Below, in pieces: positions 18,901 through 26,581 of a stretch of 64,000 bases of DNA (position 1 is its first letter; each line of letters begins with the position of its first letter). This DNA is from Hafnia alvei (lineage in GTDB: Bacteria > Pseudomonadota > Gammaproteobacteria > Enterobacterales > Enterobacteriaceae). The translations under genes were made by a program, and so were the position numbers. The notes under the pieces are model-generated. The model ran no database searches, was not told the DNA's origin, and worked only from the letters and a program-made list of their open reading frames with translations. Where the stretch lies: NCBI RefSeq assembly GCF_964063325.1, contig NZ_OZ061315.1, forward strand, positions 3,286,001 through 3,350,000, written 5' to 3'.

Positions 18901-21900
18901 ACACCGTGGTCAGCTTTACGGCAGATAACGGCGCAACGGTCACCACCGCATCAACGACTACGGATGCACAAGGGTTGGCAAGCACCACGCTCACCAATGC
19001 AAAAGCGGGGATCGCCAAAGTCACTGCGACCATTAATAGCAGCAGCCAAACGGTTGATACCACGTTTGTGGCCGACGACAGCACCGGAACCATCGTGGCG
19101 GGTGATTTAACGGTCACGGTAAATAATGCTAAAGCCAACGGTTCAGACACCAACGCCGTTCAGGCTAAGGTCACGGATGCCAACGGCAACCTTGTTCCGA
19201 ATACAACAGTCACCTTTGCAGCCAACAACGGCGCAACGGTCACCACCGCATCGGCAACCACGGATGCCCAAGGGTTGGCCAGCACCACGCTGACTAGCGC
19301 CAAATCGGGGATCGCCAAGGTTACCGCCACCATCAATGGCAACAGCCAAAACGTGGATACCACCTTTGTCGCCGACGACAGCACCAGCACCATTGTGGAT
19401 GGCGCGTTAACGGTTACCGTTGATAATGCCAAAGCCAACGGCACAGACACCAACAAGGTTCTGGCTACGGTCACGGATGCCAATGGCAATCGGGTACCCA
19501 ATACCACCGTCAGCTTCACGGCGGACAATGACGCAGCAATAACGACCGCAACGGCAACCACCGATGATCAAGGTTTGGCGACGACAACCCTCACCAACGT
19601 GAAGGCAGGCGTCACCAAAGTCACCGCCGCGATTAACGGCAACAGCCAAACGGTAGACACCACGTTTGTGGCCGACGACAGCACTGGCACCATCGTGAGC
19701 GGCAACTTAACGATCACGGTTAACAACGCCAAAGCTGACGGCACGCAGACCAACGCGGTTCAGGCTAAGGTCACGGATGCCAATGGCAACCTCGTACCGA
19801 ATACGACGGTCAGCTTCACGGCCAATAACGACGCCACGGTGACAACCGCATCGGCAACCACCAATGCACAAGGGCTCGCCAGCACCACCCTAACCAACGT
19901 TAAATCGGGGATCACCAAGGTCACTGCCAGCATTAACGGCAATAGCCAAAGTGTGGATACCACCTTCGTGGCCGATGACAGCACGTCTACCATTGTGAGC
20001 GGTGACTTAACGGTGACCATCAATAATGCCAAAGCCAACGGCACGGACAGCAACAAAGTTCAAGCCAAGGTAACGGACGCCAATGGAAACCGAGTACCGA
20101 ATACCACGGTCAGCTTCGCGGCAGATAACGGGGCAACGGTCATCACCGCATCCGTTACCACCGACGATCAGGGGCTCGCAATGACTACGCTAACCAACGT
20201 CAAAGCGGGGATCACCAAAGTCACGGCAACGGTTAACGGCCATAGTCAAACGGTAGACACCACGTTTGTGGCCGACGACAGCACTGCGACCATCGTGAAC
20301 GGCGACTTAACGGTTACCACCAACAACGCCAAAGCCAACGGCACGGACAGCAACAAAGTTCAGGCCAAGGTGACAGACGCCCATGGCAACCTGGTGCCGA
20401 ATACCGCCGTCAGCTTCGCGGCAGATAACGACGCAACGGTTATCACCGCATCGGTAACCACCGACAGCCAAGGTTTAGCGAGCACCACGCTCACTAATCT
20501 CAAAGCCGGAGTCACCAAAGTCACCGCCACCATTAACGGTAACAACCAAACGGTGGAGACCACCTTCGTGGCCGATGACAGCACATCGACCATTGTAAGC
20601 GGTGATTTAACGGTAACCGTCGACAATGCCAAAGCCGATGGCGCTGCCACCAATAAAGCGCAGGCCAAGGTAACGGATGCTAATGGAAACGTAGTGCCAA
20701 ATGTTAACGTCAGTTTCACGGCGGATAACGGCGCAGCGGTAACAACGGCGTCGGCAAGTACGGATGCGCAAGGTCTGGCAACCACCACGCTCACCAACAT
20801 CACGGCGGGGATTACAAAAGTCACGGCGGCAATTAACGGCCATAGCCAAACGGTAGATACCACTTTTGTGGCGGATATCACTACGGCAGCGGTGAGTACC
20901 GTCACGCTAGACGACAGCGTGACCGATAAAATAGCCAACGGGACCGATTACTTTACCTATACCGCTATCGTAAAAGATGCACATGACAACCTCGTTCCGA
21001 ATGCCAGCGTGAACTGGTCTCAGGATAAAGGTAATACCGTAACATTACAGGCGGCGAGCAGCGCCACCGATGTTAACGGCAAAGCAACCATGGTACTCAC
21101 CAGCACCGCTATGGAAGCATTACTGGTACAGGTATCCGCATCCTTAACCAACGGAACTGCGGTTAACGCAGACAAGAAAGTTAACTTCAAACAGCAGCTA
21201 GTGAAATTACATGGGGTTACCAAGAATGCGATAAATAATGCCATGATCCCAAATACGAAAATTGAGCTCTCTTTATCTGAAAATAACGCTAATCCGGAAT
21301 ACTCCGTGACCAGCGGTACAGATGGTAAATACGAGATCAGTATTCCACAGGGGCTTTATTACGTGAAAGCCACCGCAACCGGCTTTATCACCTTAGATTC
21401 AACGGTCGATATCCAGACGGTTACAGACCAACAGAAAGATTTTGTTCTGTCGCCAAACTTAGATGGCAAAGCGGCACGTATTGTTCTCACGTGGAATGAT
21501 ACCCCTGCTGACCTTGACTCCTATCTCTGGGTGCCTACGGTGGGAAATCCATCCAGTCTAATTAAGGTTTTCTATAGTGCAAAATCGCCGAGCGGCGCCG
21601 ATGCAACGCTGGATGTGGATGCAAGAACTGGCTATGGCCCTGAAACCATCACGGTAAATACTATGCATCCGGGCGTATATTGTTACGTCGTCAATAGATT
21701 CAGCCCATCACCTGCTGCTTATGGCGGCGGTAAAGTGAAGCTTTATTTATCCGATGGAACATCACAAGAATTTAAAATCGAAGATGCAACAGGCAACACG
21801 ACTGATATGGTGAACTGGACCGTGTTTAAAATTGACACCACATCAGGCCAAACGAACGTTAACGTAGTGAATAAGGTCGCATCCTCCACTGACAAAGGAG

Positions 21901-21911
21901 CCTGTCAATAA
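12987..21911 (+). CDS. Giant inverse autotransporter adhesin (intimin/invasin family) with Big-1 repeats
   Basis: A predicted surface adhesin of about 2,974 residues. A signal region (ITSWGIIFIQVLTPLLISASSVARA) is followed by a Pro/Thr-rich linker and the inverse-autotransporter barrel at about residues 175-420. Hallmarks are SLFFSQVGLHGNEDRNTANLGLGYR, GVNTFYDYDYTGKNARLGVGGE, YYGLTDW and YEQYFG. A junction domain (about 425-520) leads into 22 tandem Ig-like Big-1 domains, 18 of them exactly 100 residues each. After them come a carboxypeptidase-regulatory-like fold (about 2740-2820) and a C-terminal domain (ARIVLTWNDTPADLDSYLWVP...YGPETITVN...PGVYCYVVNRFS) resembling YfaP/DUF2135, in place of the C-type lectin tip of intimin. 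The ATG at 12987 is preferred over the TTG at 12975; neither has a strong ribosome site. The frame is intact throughout. Confidence 0.9.
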   Translation: MRKIISPRGMKITSWGIIFIQVLTPLLISASSVARATEYNNMEETILGLQSVVDNNAKTIIQPTSPLITKEKQNLPALTTTPEFQSLFPPATSPTPPTHENIAPEQPSSNLPSLGSDAASRDSAPAADLTGNAMQAGQILSSDNVTNASINYAKSIGEGLINQQINDWLNQKGTARVSVGSDNKIAGDMLLPLIGNNDSLFFSQVGLHGNEDRNTANLGLGYRQYIGDWMYGVNTFYDYDYTGKNARLGVGGEAWTDYLKLAVNGYYGLTDWHQSHLSDMRDYDERPANGFDLRAEAYLPSYPQLGANIKYEQYFGKGIDLGTGTNPDDLKNNPKALTLGLNYTPVPLVTIKGEHSVGDKDDSRIGLDLNYRFGVPWAQQISADSVDALRSLMGSMYEFVDRNYEIVMQYRKQDLLRISLPNNVTAKAAETIILPLTVSKAKYGLKDVDWTASAEFLANGGSFRKLSLTQLEVKLPPYVYTKRANAAQGYVIKAVGVDNNGNNSNTAATTINVEPSKNIISELAITPSGSVPANDSDYFTVTAFVRDEQSQPMVAEPITFDIDNLKGADGRSAATLFKDGRSNPQSLTVNTDGSGKATVFVRSKLAKIGVITATMNNGNYKSGQVEFIADAASAQISALEIVKNNALADGQSTNKLQATVKDANGNALGNVQVGLDATHNASLVNGSTMMTDAEGQAMVLVTNATVGDSTITARINGSAKTQAVTFVADKSTSVIRQGDMTATQDAVANGTATNKITAKITDANANTVADVTVHFTVSNGAKITTVKGVTGDDGIATATVTSLKADTYTVTARIQESGNSAQADTRFIADSSTATIIDSHLTIDPNGALANGVDTDNVVAIVTDANNNLVPNATVNFVVASGATITTVIGTTGADGKATATVTSSASGKYAVTATVNGHSANKEAVFVADSGTATITSGDLKVTVDNALANGTAMNAVQAKVTDAHGNTVPNVTVNFTADHGAIVTTASAVTDASGLASTTLSNTTSGATNIVAAINGTNQNVNTNFAPDDSTATITKGNLLVTQNNAKANGSDANSVQAKVTDANGNLVPNATVSFSANHGGTIVTASAITNAQGLASTDLTNTQSGVTAVTAKINGQSLAVDTQFVADGSTAVIVKGDLTVTADNAKADGHATNAVQAKVTDANGNLVPNASVSFSADNGATIATATATTNDQGLATTSLTNLTTGVAKVTAAINSSSQVVNTHFTADDGTATIVSGNLSVLVNNAKANGADTNAVQAKVTDANGNLVPNTVVSFTANHGAMVITASATTNENGLATTTLTNVSAGVTNVSAAINGNSQNIDTTFVADDSTSTIVKGDLTVIINNAKANGTDSNKVQAKVTDAHGNLVPNTPVSFTANNGATVVTALVTTDSQGLASTSLTNIAAGITKVTATVNANSQDVDTTFIADDSTGTIVSGDLTITINNAKANGSDTNKVQAKVTDANGNLVPNTAVGFTADNGATVATASAMTDAQGLASTTLTNVKAGSTTVTATINGNSQNVATTFVADDSTSTITSANLTVTVNNAKADGVDINTVQAKVTDAKGNSVPNATVSFTADNGAGVATSSVTTDAQGLASTNLTNITAGITKVTAAINGASQTVDTSFEADGGTSTITDGNLTVTLNNAKADGLATNAVQAKVTDAKGNAVPNVDVSFSANNSATVITATVTTNAQGLASTTLTNVTTGTTKVTAAINGNRQSVNTTFIADDGTATIIDGNLAVTVNNAKANGSATNEVQAKVTDANGNTVPNVEVRFSANNSASIIDASAMTNENGVAVTTLTNVTAGNTQVTAVINGTNQTVDTTFVADDSTGTIVSGDLTVTADNAKANGTATNAVQAKVSDANGNLVPNTVVSFTATNGATVTTASATTNAQGLASTTLTSVKAGVSKVTATINGNSQTVDTTFIADDATGTIVNGALTVIVNNAKANGTDSNKVQATVTDANGNLVPNTVVSFTADNGATVTTASTTTDAQGLASTTLTNAKAGIAKVTATINSSSQTVDTTFVADDSTGTIVAGDLTVTVNNAKANGSDTNAVQAKVTDANGNLVPNTTVTFAANNGATVTTASATTDAQGLASTTLTSAKSGIAKVTATINGNSQNVDTTFVADDSTSTIVDGALTVTVDNAKANGTDTNKVLATVTDANGNRVPNTTVSFTADNDAAITTATATTDDQGLATTTLTNVKAGVTKVTAAINGNSQTVDTTFVADDSTGTIVSGNLTITVNNAKADGTQTNAVQAKVTDANGNLVPNTTVSFTANNDATVTTASATTNAQGLASTTLTNVKSGITKVTASINGNSQSVDTTFVADDSTSTIVSGDLTVTINNAKANGTDSNKVQAKVTDANGNRVPNTTVSFAADNGATVITASVTTDDQGLAMTTLTNVKAGITKVTATVNGHSQTVDTTFVADDSTATIVNGDLTVTTNNAKANGTDSNKVQAKVTDAHGNLVPNTAVSFAADNDATVITASVTTDSQGLASTTLTNLKAGVTKVTATINGNNQTVETTFVADDSTSTIVSGDLTVTVDNAKADGAATNKAQAKVTDANGNVVPNVNVSFTADNGAAVTTASASTDAQGLATTTLTNITAGITKVTAAINGHSQTVDTTFVADITTAAVSTVTLDDSVTDKIANGTDYFTYTAIVKDAHDNLVPNASVNWSQDKGNTVTLQAASSATDVNGKATMVLTSTAMEALLVQVSASLTNGTAVNADKKVNFKQQLVKLHGVTKNAINNAMIPNTKIELSLSENNANPEYSVTSGTDGKYEISIPQGLYYVKATATGFITLDSTVDIQTVTDQQKDFVLSPNLDGKAARIVLTWNDTPADLDSYLWVPTVGNPSSLIKVFYSAKSPSGADATLDVDARTGYGPETITVNTMHPGVYCYVVNRFSPSPAAYGGGKVKLYLSDGTSQEFKIEDATGNTTDMVNWTVFKIDTTSGQTNVNVVNKVASSTDKGACQ
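15474..20873 (+). repeat. 18 tandem 300-bp Big-1 repeats
   Basis: Within the adhesin gene the linker codons (DDSTxTI after FVAD/FIAD) recur every 300 bp from 15474 to 20874 with no indel. Each unit encodes 100 residues with the consensus L-V-NNAKANGTDSN-VQAKVTDANGNLVPN-VSFTA-NGATV-TASATT-AQGLASTTLTN-G-TKVTA-INGNSQ-VDTTFVAD, with positions varying. Less regular units flank the array on both sides. DNA identity between units is high, so copy number is expected to vary and short-read assemblies may collapse it. Confidence 0.92.
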
Positions 21912-21947
21912 AACCGTTGAACGTTGATTAATTAAGACCATAAAATC

Positions 21948-21981
21948 AATGGCGCTAAAATAATTTTAGCGCCATTTTTTT
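21948..21981 (+). terminator. Rho-independent terminator after the adhesin gene
   Basis: A 13-bp perfect stem (AATGGCGCTAAAA and TTTTAGCGCCATT) with a TAA loop and a T-run. It begins 36 bp after the stop codon. The A-run in the left arm also makes it usable from the other strand, where the converging lipoprotein gene ends. Confidence 0.92.
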
Positions 21982-22040
21982 AGTCAGTAGAATTCGATGC
22001 TTGATGAATACGATTCAATTGAATAGTTTTCTAAGCCAGA

Positions 22041-22499
22041 TTAGATTTCAGATAGATTTTTACGCTTTTCATTAACCAAGATAAAGCTCGAATACTGAAT
22101 TTTCGAACACAGCGTCTCTAGCTTCATTTTCAACTCCATCGTATACACCTTCTTAGCATCCTTATCCATAATGTTCTTGTTGGAGTTGAGAAACTTAAAC
22201 CCATCGGTGATCTTATTGTAGTTTTCAGCGTACTTGGGGTATTGGCTCGATTTTTCCTCACGCAGGAAATTATAATTATCCATACATTTATTGTTTGTAG
22301 ATGAATAGGAATGACCACCGACAATGCTACTTTTAGGCGGCGTATTCTCTTCCGTTGGCGTTAGCTGACTGTTAGCATAAAAATAATCATACTCAAGCTC
22401 ATCTCCTCGGTAATTTTGATTCTCTTTATTGGACGAAGAACAACCGGACAGCAAAAAAGTTGTTCCTATCAGAAATATTCCTATCTGCTTTTTATTCAT
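22041..22499 (-). CDS. Lipoprotein B, paralog of the lipoprotein upstream of the adhesin
   Basis: A 152-residue lipoprotein starting MNKKQIGIFLIGTTFLLSGCSSSN, with the lipobox LLSGC. The frame is open further upstream, but only this ATG gives a signal peptide. Its second half matches lipoprotein A almost residue for residue: CMDNYNFLREEKSSQYPKY, FLNSNKNIMDKDAKKVYTME and KMKLETLCSKIQY. The linkers after the Cys are unrelated. It converges on the adhesin gene and is preceded by the FidL-like and MarT-like genes on the same strand, so it may be the third gene of that transcript. Function unknown; the shared fold and flanking positions suggest the two lipoproteins serve the adhesin. Confidence 0.85.
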   Translation of the reverse strand: MNKKQIGIFLIGTTFLLSGCSSSNKENQNYRGDELEYDYFYANSQLTPTEENTPPKSSIVGGHSYSSTNNKCMDNYNFLREEKSSQYPKYAENYNKITDGFKFLNSNKNIMDKDAKKVYTMELKMKLETLCSKIQYSSFILVNEKRKNLSEI

Positions 22500-22560
22500 A
22501 CTGTATCCATTAATGATTAATAGAGGGTGTTGTGAAATTTGCGCACTTAAAAATGAGTCA

Positions 22561-23040
22561 TTATGAGGTGCAGGCAAAAACAAAGTTATTCGCCCGACCA
22601 AATAAATAGGTATTTTTTATTTTGTGCACACTGATATTGATTTCTTTCAAATCTTTATTGCGGAAAAACAAGAAATCAAGAATAGGTTCTGGTGAAAAAG
22701 ATTCATCTACGGAATCATGGAAGTAAGTGATCAGCTGGGCATCATAGATAACAATGCGTTTGGGTGCTACAACGCGATACTTGAAATCAACACTGCGAAT
22801 AACATCCTGAGACACACCATTCTTGGTCAAATATCCCGTAATTTCAGCATGCCCTTGCATTTTGTCATTTAGGCTAAATGAAATATTTCCATCTAGCAGA
22901 TCTTTGCTTTCACTATCGTTGTAGGAAAACTCACCATCACACACAAAATTATATGATGGCTCATAGATAAAGAAAACGTAGATACCCTCAAACATCAATA
23001 TGAAAGCCAAAAGGAGCAAAGTGACAATTTTTTTGTTCAT
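22561..23040 (-). CDS. FidL-like membrane-anchored protein
   Basis: A 159-residue protein with one N-terminal membrane helix (IVTLLLLAFILMFEGIYVFFIY) and an extracytoplasmic domain containing two cysteines (NFVCDGEF and the C-terminal FACTS). Its start overlaps the stop of the MarT-like gene by ATGA, so the two are translationally coupled. Size, topology and pairing match the FidL proteins next to MarT in Salmonella SPI-3 and similar ToxR/ToxS-like pairs, in which the small partner stabilises or modulates the membrane-bound regulator. The assignment rests more on context and topology than on sequence motifs. Confidence 0.68.
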   Translation of the reverse strand: MNKKIVTLLLLAFILMFEGIYVFFIYEPSYNFVCDGEFSYNDSESKDLLDGNISFSLNDKMQGHAEITGYLTKNGVSQDVIRSVDFKYRVVAPKRIVIYDAQLITYFHDSVDESFSPEPILDFLFFRNKDLKEINISVHKIKNTYLFGRANNFVFACTS

Positions 23041-23780
23041 TTTATATAATATCCTTTACAAAAAAAGTATTCGTTTCTTCTTTTATCGACAATACATTCC
23101 GCAAGAAATGAACGCCCACTTCCTCTACTCTCTGGTTTTGCGATAAATACTCGTTCAGGAACACATTTCACGTCACTGAGCGTTATCAGCTTTACTGATG
23201 ACTCCAACAGATAGCGTGATTGTCCTCGCGTGTAATCAGGTAAAACGTTGACGCTACAAGCATCAAACTTGCCAATATTAACAATGGATGTATCGAGACT
23301 GTAGGCCTTATCTTTGTATAATACGTAAGTAAAAAGCACAGCAATAAAAGCTATCAGAGCGGTTATCGCTACGATATAAATATTGTTTTTAGAATTCCAA
23401 CTCGGACTCTTTTCCTTTTCGATAAACTTAACGGGTTCTACATTACACTCTTTATCTACGCTGATGGACGAATTTAAACTGAACCCTACCTTTGGAATAG
23501 TTTTAATAACCTCATCATCGATACCCAGCAAGGAGAATGTTCGTCTAAGAATAGATATGTATTGATTAAGTGTATTATTAGATGAACGTAGACCTTGCTT
23601 ATCCCATATATCCTCTAAAATTTGCTCTCTGGAAAGGATTTCCCCCTTCTTATTGAGTAGCAGGCAAAGAAGATTACAGTTAGTAATCGTTAGATTAATC
23701 ACTTGCTCAGGGCTTTCTATGCTCCAAATGGCACCGTCTGCAGGCTTAAACCTAACAGTTTCATTAATTTTATAAATCAT
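23037..23780 (-). CDS. MarT/ToxR-like transmembrane winged-helix regulator
   Basis: A 247-residue one-component regulator. The N-terminal cytoplasmic OmpR-type winged helix (about residues 1-115) includes INLTITNCNLLCLLLNKKGEILSREQILEDIWDKQG and the wing RTFSLLG...IKTIPKVGFSLN. One membrane helix (NIYIVAITALIAFIAVLFTYVLY, about 135-157) is followed by a periplasmic domain with cysteines (DACSVNV, VKCVPERV, AECIV, FFCKGYY). Salmonella MarT has this architecture and activates the neighbouring autotransporter gene misL. By analogy this protein may control the adhesin or lipoproteins next door. The ATG at 23780 is preferred to a TTG eight codons upstream. Confidence 0.78.
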   Translation of the reverse strand: MIYKINETVRFKPADGAIWSIESPEQVINLTITNCNLLCLLLNKKGEILSREQILEDIWDKQGLRSSNNTLNQYISILRRTFSLLGIDDEVIKTIPKVGFSLNSSISVDKECNVEPVKFIEKEKSPSWNSKNNIYIVAITALIAFIAVLFTYVLYKDKAYSLDTSIVNIGKFDACSVNVLPDYTRGQSRYLLESSVKLITLSDVKCVPERVFIAKPESRGSGRSFLAECIVDKRRNEYFFCKGYYIK

Positions 23781-24565
23781 GAATTTTGCATTATAGTGAT
23801 TCAATTTGTGACACTCATATCAGAGAAAATGAGCTATAAATACAGATAAGGCCCTCTGTTTTATAGTAAATAAGAACGCCTTCATAAAAAGCATGTGAAA
23901 TGAGATTTTTTCATATTTTCCCTCAATATTTTACCGATAAACCCTTTTACTTCTTCAGTACTTATGAAGTAGTAAGAATCATCTCAAATAAAACCGAACG
24001 GGTAAAACAAGCAATGTGTATGATTTATACGATTTATAAAAATTTTATTAAAACAACGATTAACTAAAGACAGACAAAAACACCAATTATAAATAAAACA
24101 ACCCATAGGCTATGGATTATTAGCCTATTGAAAATGGTTTTTTTAGAGGATTTGCAATAATTTGATCGTGAAGTGTTTTTATAGAAGAGCGTCATTTTTT
24201 AGGAAAATTACCGCATTAATCGCCGCCGAAAAATCAATTTCATTGACGCTTTTATTTTAGTTCATAATCATAATTGCGTAATAATTCGAGATATAAACCT
24301 ACACCATAATTATATAGACGACAATTTCATTCAATATTAATCGCCGCTATAGTATTTAGTATTAGTTTTAGCGAACATAAGGTGGTGATTGTTCTATGAA
24401 AGATGTTTTTTAAGGTTGAAAGCCGCAATACCCAGATATTTTCCCTCAATAATGCGGCTAAAAAAAATCACAACATCATTTATCTTAAAATAAAAAAACA
24501 TATCTGCAACAAAACAAGATCATAATTAACAATAAACTGATATCACAATACATCACTCAGGTGAC
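23781..24565. other. AT-rich intergenic region upstream of the MarT-like gene
   Basis: About 780 bp with no open frame of note. It is AT-rich and lies between the start of the MarT-like gene and the 3' end of murR. It probably contains the promoter of the marT-fidL-lipoprotein unit and H-NS-type AT tracts. No clear terminator for murR is visible. Confidence 0.45.
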
Positions 24566-25423
24566 TTACTTCAGTTGCTCAATCATCTCTTGGCTGCGAT
24601 GAATAAAGCTGCGGCTTCTTTCGCTATCTTCCTGTAATAAACAAACGAACAGCAAATCAGTGATCGTATTCTGTGCCGTACGCGCAGAAATAGAAGAACT
24701 ACGCCAGCGCGCCTCATCAGCAATGGTATCGAGAACAAAGTCGGCGAGTTTTCTTAGCGGGCTATCCTGTAGCGACGTTACCGCTATGATTTTGGCCCCC
24801 TTCTCCTGCGCTGCCTGTGCCGCAATAAATATCTCTTTCAGCGCCCCCGAGTAAGAGATAACAATTTGTACATCTCCTTCTCCTAGCGATTGAGCCACCG
24901 TCATCTGCACATGGCTGTCCATTTCATTCATCACCGGGTAGCCTATTTTCATTAGCTTATAAGCTAAGTCTTTCGCCACCAGCGATGAGCCCCCCATTCC
25001 CATGATCTGTACTCGGCGAGCTGCCTTGATTTCTGTAACGACACTCTCCAACTGTGCCAAGTTTACGCTGTCGGTTGTCATCCTCAGAGCCTGCTGCTTT
25101 GCTCGAAATAATTTTTCCGCAATCATTGATGGGGTGTCATGAACATTAATATCGTTATGCAAATGCTGTTCTGACTCAGCATGTTGCTTGCTTTGCTGTC
25201 CCCACTCCTCAATCAAGGCCATTTTGAGGTTAGTAAAACCTTTGAAGCCCAATCTTTGAGCAAATTTCACAATGCTCGACTGGCTGATATTCAAAATACT
25301 GGCGAGCTCTTGCGAAGAACACTGCTTCAGCTTATCGGGATGAGCCAAAATATAATCGGCAATGATGCGTTCACCGGGCGTAAAGGCGTCTTTATTGAGA
25401 GTGATTCGTTGTAGGCAGCGCAT
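24566..25423 (-). CDS. murR: MurR, RpiR-family repressor of MurNAc catabolism
   Basis: A 285-residue RpiR-type regulator. The N-terminal HTH (residues about 1-77) has CSSQELASILNISQSSIVKFAQRLGFKGF. The SIS sugar-phosphate-binding domain (about 125-255) has MGMGGSSLVAKDLAYKLMKIG and VISYSGALKEI. In E. coli MurR represses murQP and is released by MurNAc-6-phosphate. The gene diverges from murQ with a 241-bp intergenic region carrying a 7-1-7 palindrome close to murQ. This gene arrangement identifies it within the large RpiR family. Confidence 0.9.
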   Translation of the reverse strand: MRCLQRITLNKDAFTPGERIIADYILAHPDKLKQCSSQELASILNISQSSIVKFAQRLGFKGFTNLKMALIEEWGQQSKQHAESEQHLHNDINVHDTPSMIAEKLFRAKQQALRMTTDSVNLAQLESVVTEIKAARRVQIMGMGGSSLVAKDLAYKLMKIGYPVMNEMDSHVQMTVAQSLGEGDVQIVISYSGALKEIFIAAQAAQEKGAKIIAVTSLQDSPLRKLADFVLDTIADEARWRSSSISARTAQNTITDLLFVCLLQEDSERSRSFIHRSQEMIEQLK

Positions 25424-25621
25424 TTGAACTCGGTAAACAGATGGAAAGTGGGCGCTATCTTACCCTGCATAGCGCAAAAAATGGAGGCTGGATTCTTAGG
25501 TAAGCATTCACTTCATCCACAATGCAGACAAAATGGTTGGCATTTCGAAGAGATGAAATAGTCGACATCAATCACAAAAAATGCGCATAAAATTATTAAT
25601 TCTTTAAATCACATGATTTTT

Positions 25622-25636
25622 GGAATAATTTATTCC
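25622..25636. promoter_or_regulatory. Candidate MurR operator (7-1-7 palindrome)
   Basis: GGAATAA-T-TTATTCC is a perfect 7-1-7 inverted repeat, 28 bp upstream of the murQ start. RpiR-family regulators bind palindromes of this size, and the position would block murQP transcription. Confidence 0.6.
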
Positions 25637-25664
25637 TTAACTTTGTGCTTCTGAGAATACTGAA

Positions 25665-26579
25665 ATGAACATTGACCTCTCCCGCCTGCAAACCGAAGGC
25701 CGTAACATCGCCAGCGAAAACATCGACACCTTATCCACCTTAGATATGCTGACGATTATCAACCAAGAAGACCAAAAGGTGGCCGTAGCCGTTGAACGTA
25801 TCCTGCCGCAAATCGCGCTGGCCGTGGATACTATCGCTCAGGCATTTAGCCAAGGCGGCCGTCTGATTTATTGTGGTGCAGGCACCTCAGGGCGACTCGG
25901 TATTCTAGACGCAAGTGAATGCCCGCCAACCTATGGTACGCCGCGTGAGCAGGTGGTTGGATTAATTGCCGGAGGCCACACCGCTATCCTACGCGCAGTT
26001 GAAAATGCCGAAGATAACGTAGAACTGGGCGAACAAGATCTGAAAGATCACCATTTCTGTGAACGTGACGTATTGGTTGGCATCGCCGCCAGCGGAAGAA
26101 CGCCTTATGTCATCGGTGCCATGAAATATGCACGTTCGGTTGGCGCAACCACCGTTTCGCTGACCTGCAACGCCAGCAGCGCAATGAGCCAACTCGCTGA
26201 TATCGCGCTAGAGGCCGTTGTGGGGCCAGAGGTAGTGACCGGCTCATCAAGAATGAAAGCTGGCACTGCGCAAAAAATGGTGCTGAATATGCTCACCACG
26301 GGAGCGATGATCCGCACCGGAAAAGTTTATGGCAACCTGATGGTGGATGTTGAAGCCACCAACGCCAAGCTGGTTCAGCGACAAATTGACATCGTGATGC
26401 AGGCCACCGAGTGCGCCCGCGATGAAGCGATTAAAGCGCTCAGCGAATGTGAACGACACTGTAAAACCGCTATTTTGATGATTCTCGCCCAGCTCTCTGC
26501 GGCTGAAGCCAGCGCGGTTCTTGCACAAAATAATGGTTTTATCCGCCAAGCCTTAGCCTCACGTCATCAGGGAGCTTAG
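25665..26579 (+). CDS. murQ: N-acetylmuramic acid 6-phosphate etherase MurQ
   Basis: A 304-residue SIS-domain lyase. It cleaves the D-lactyl ether of MurNAc-6-phosphate, giving GlcNAc-6-phosphate and D-lactate, in the cytoplasm. Key blocks are present: YCGAGTSGRLGILDASECPPTYG with the catalytic-type Glu at residue 85, VGIAASGRTPYVIGA, VTGSSRMKAGTAQKMVLNMLTT and NLMVDVEATNAKL. Length is normal. It is followed after 2 bp by murP, so they form one operon. The product feeds amino-sugar catabolism and peptidoglycan recycling. E. coli also carries yfeW downstream; it is absent here. Confidence 0.96.
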   Translation: MNIDLSRLQTEGRNIASENIDTLSTLDMLTIINQEDQKVAVAVERILPQIALAVDTIAQAFSQGGRLIYCGAGTSGRLGILDASECPPTYGTPREQVVGLIAGGHTAILRAVENAEDNVELGEQDLKDHHFCERDVLVGIAASGRTPYVIGAMKYARSVGATTVSLTCNASSAMSQLADIALEAVVGPEVVTGSSRMKAGTAQKMVLNMLTTGAMIRTGKVYGNLMVDVEATNAKLVQRQIDIVMQATECARDEAIKALSECERHCKTAILMILAQLSAAEASAVLAQNNGFIRQALASRHQGA

Positions 26580-26581
26580 CG

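Noticed and set aside
15474..20873. Tandem repeats considered as a CRISPR-like or satellite array
   Set aside because: The repeats are coding, 300 bp long, without spacers and in frame with the adhesin.
14855..21244. Many long minus-strand open frames (up to 297 codons) inside the adhesin gene
   Set aside because: They follow the 300-bp repeat period, share the valine/leucine/alanine-rich composition of reversed Big-1 codons and lack ribosome sites. They are antisense shadows of the repeat array.
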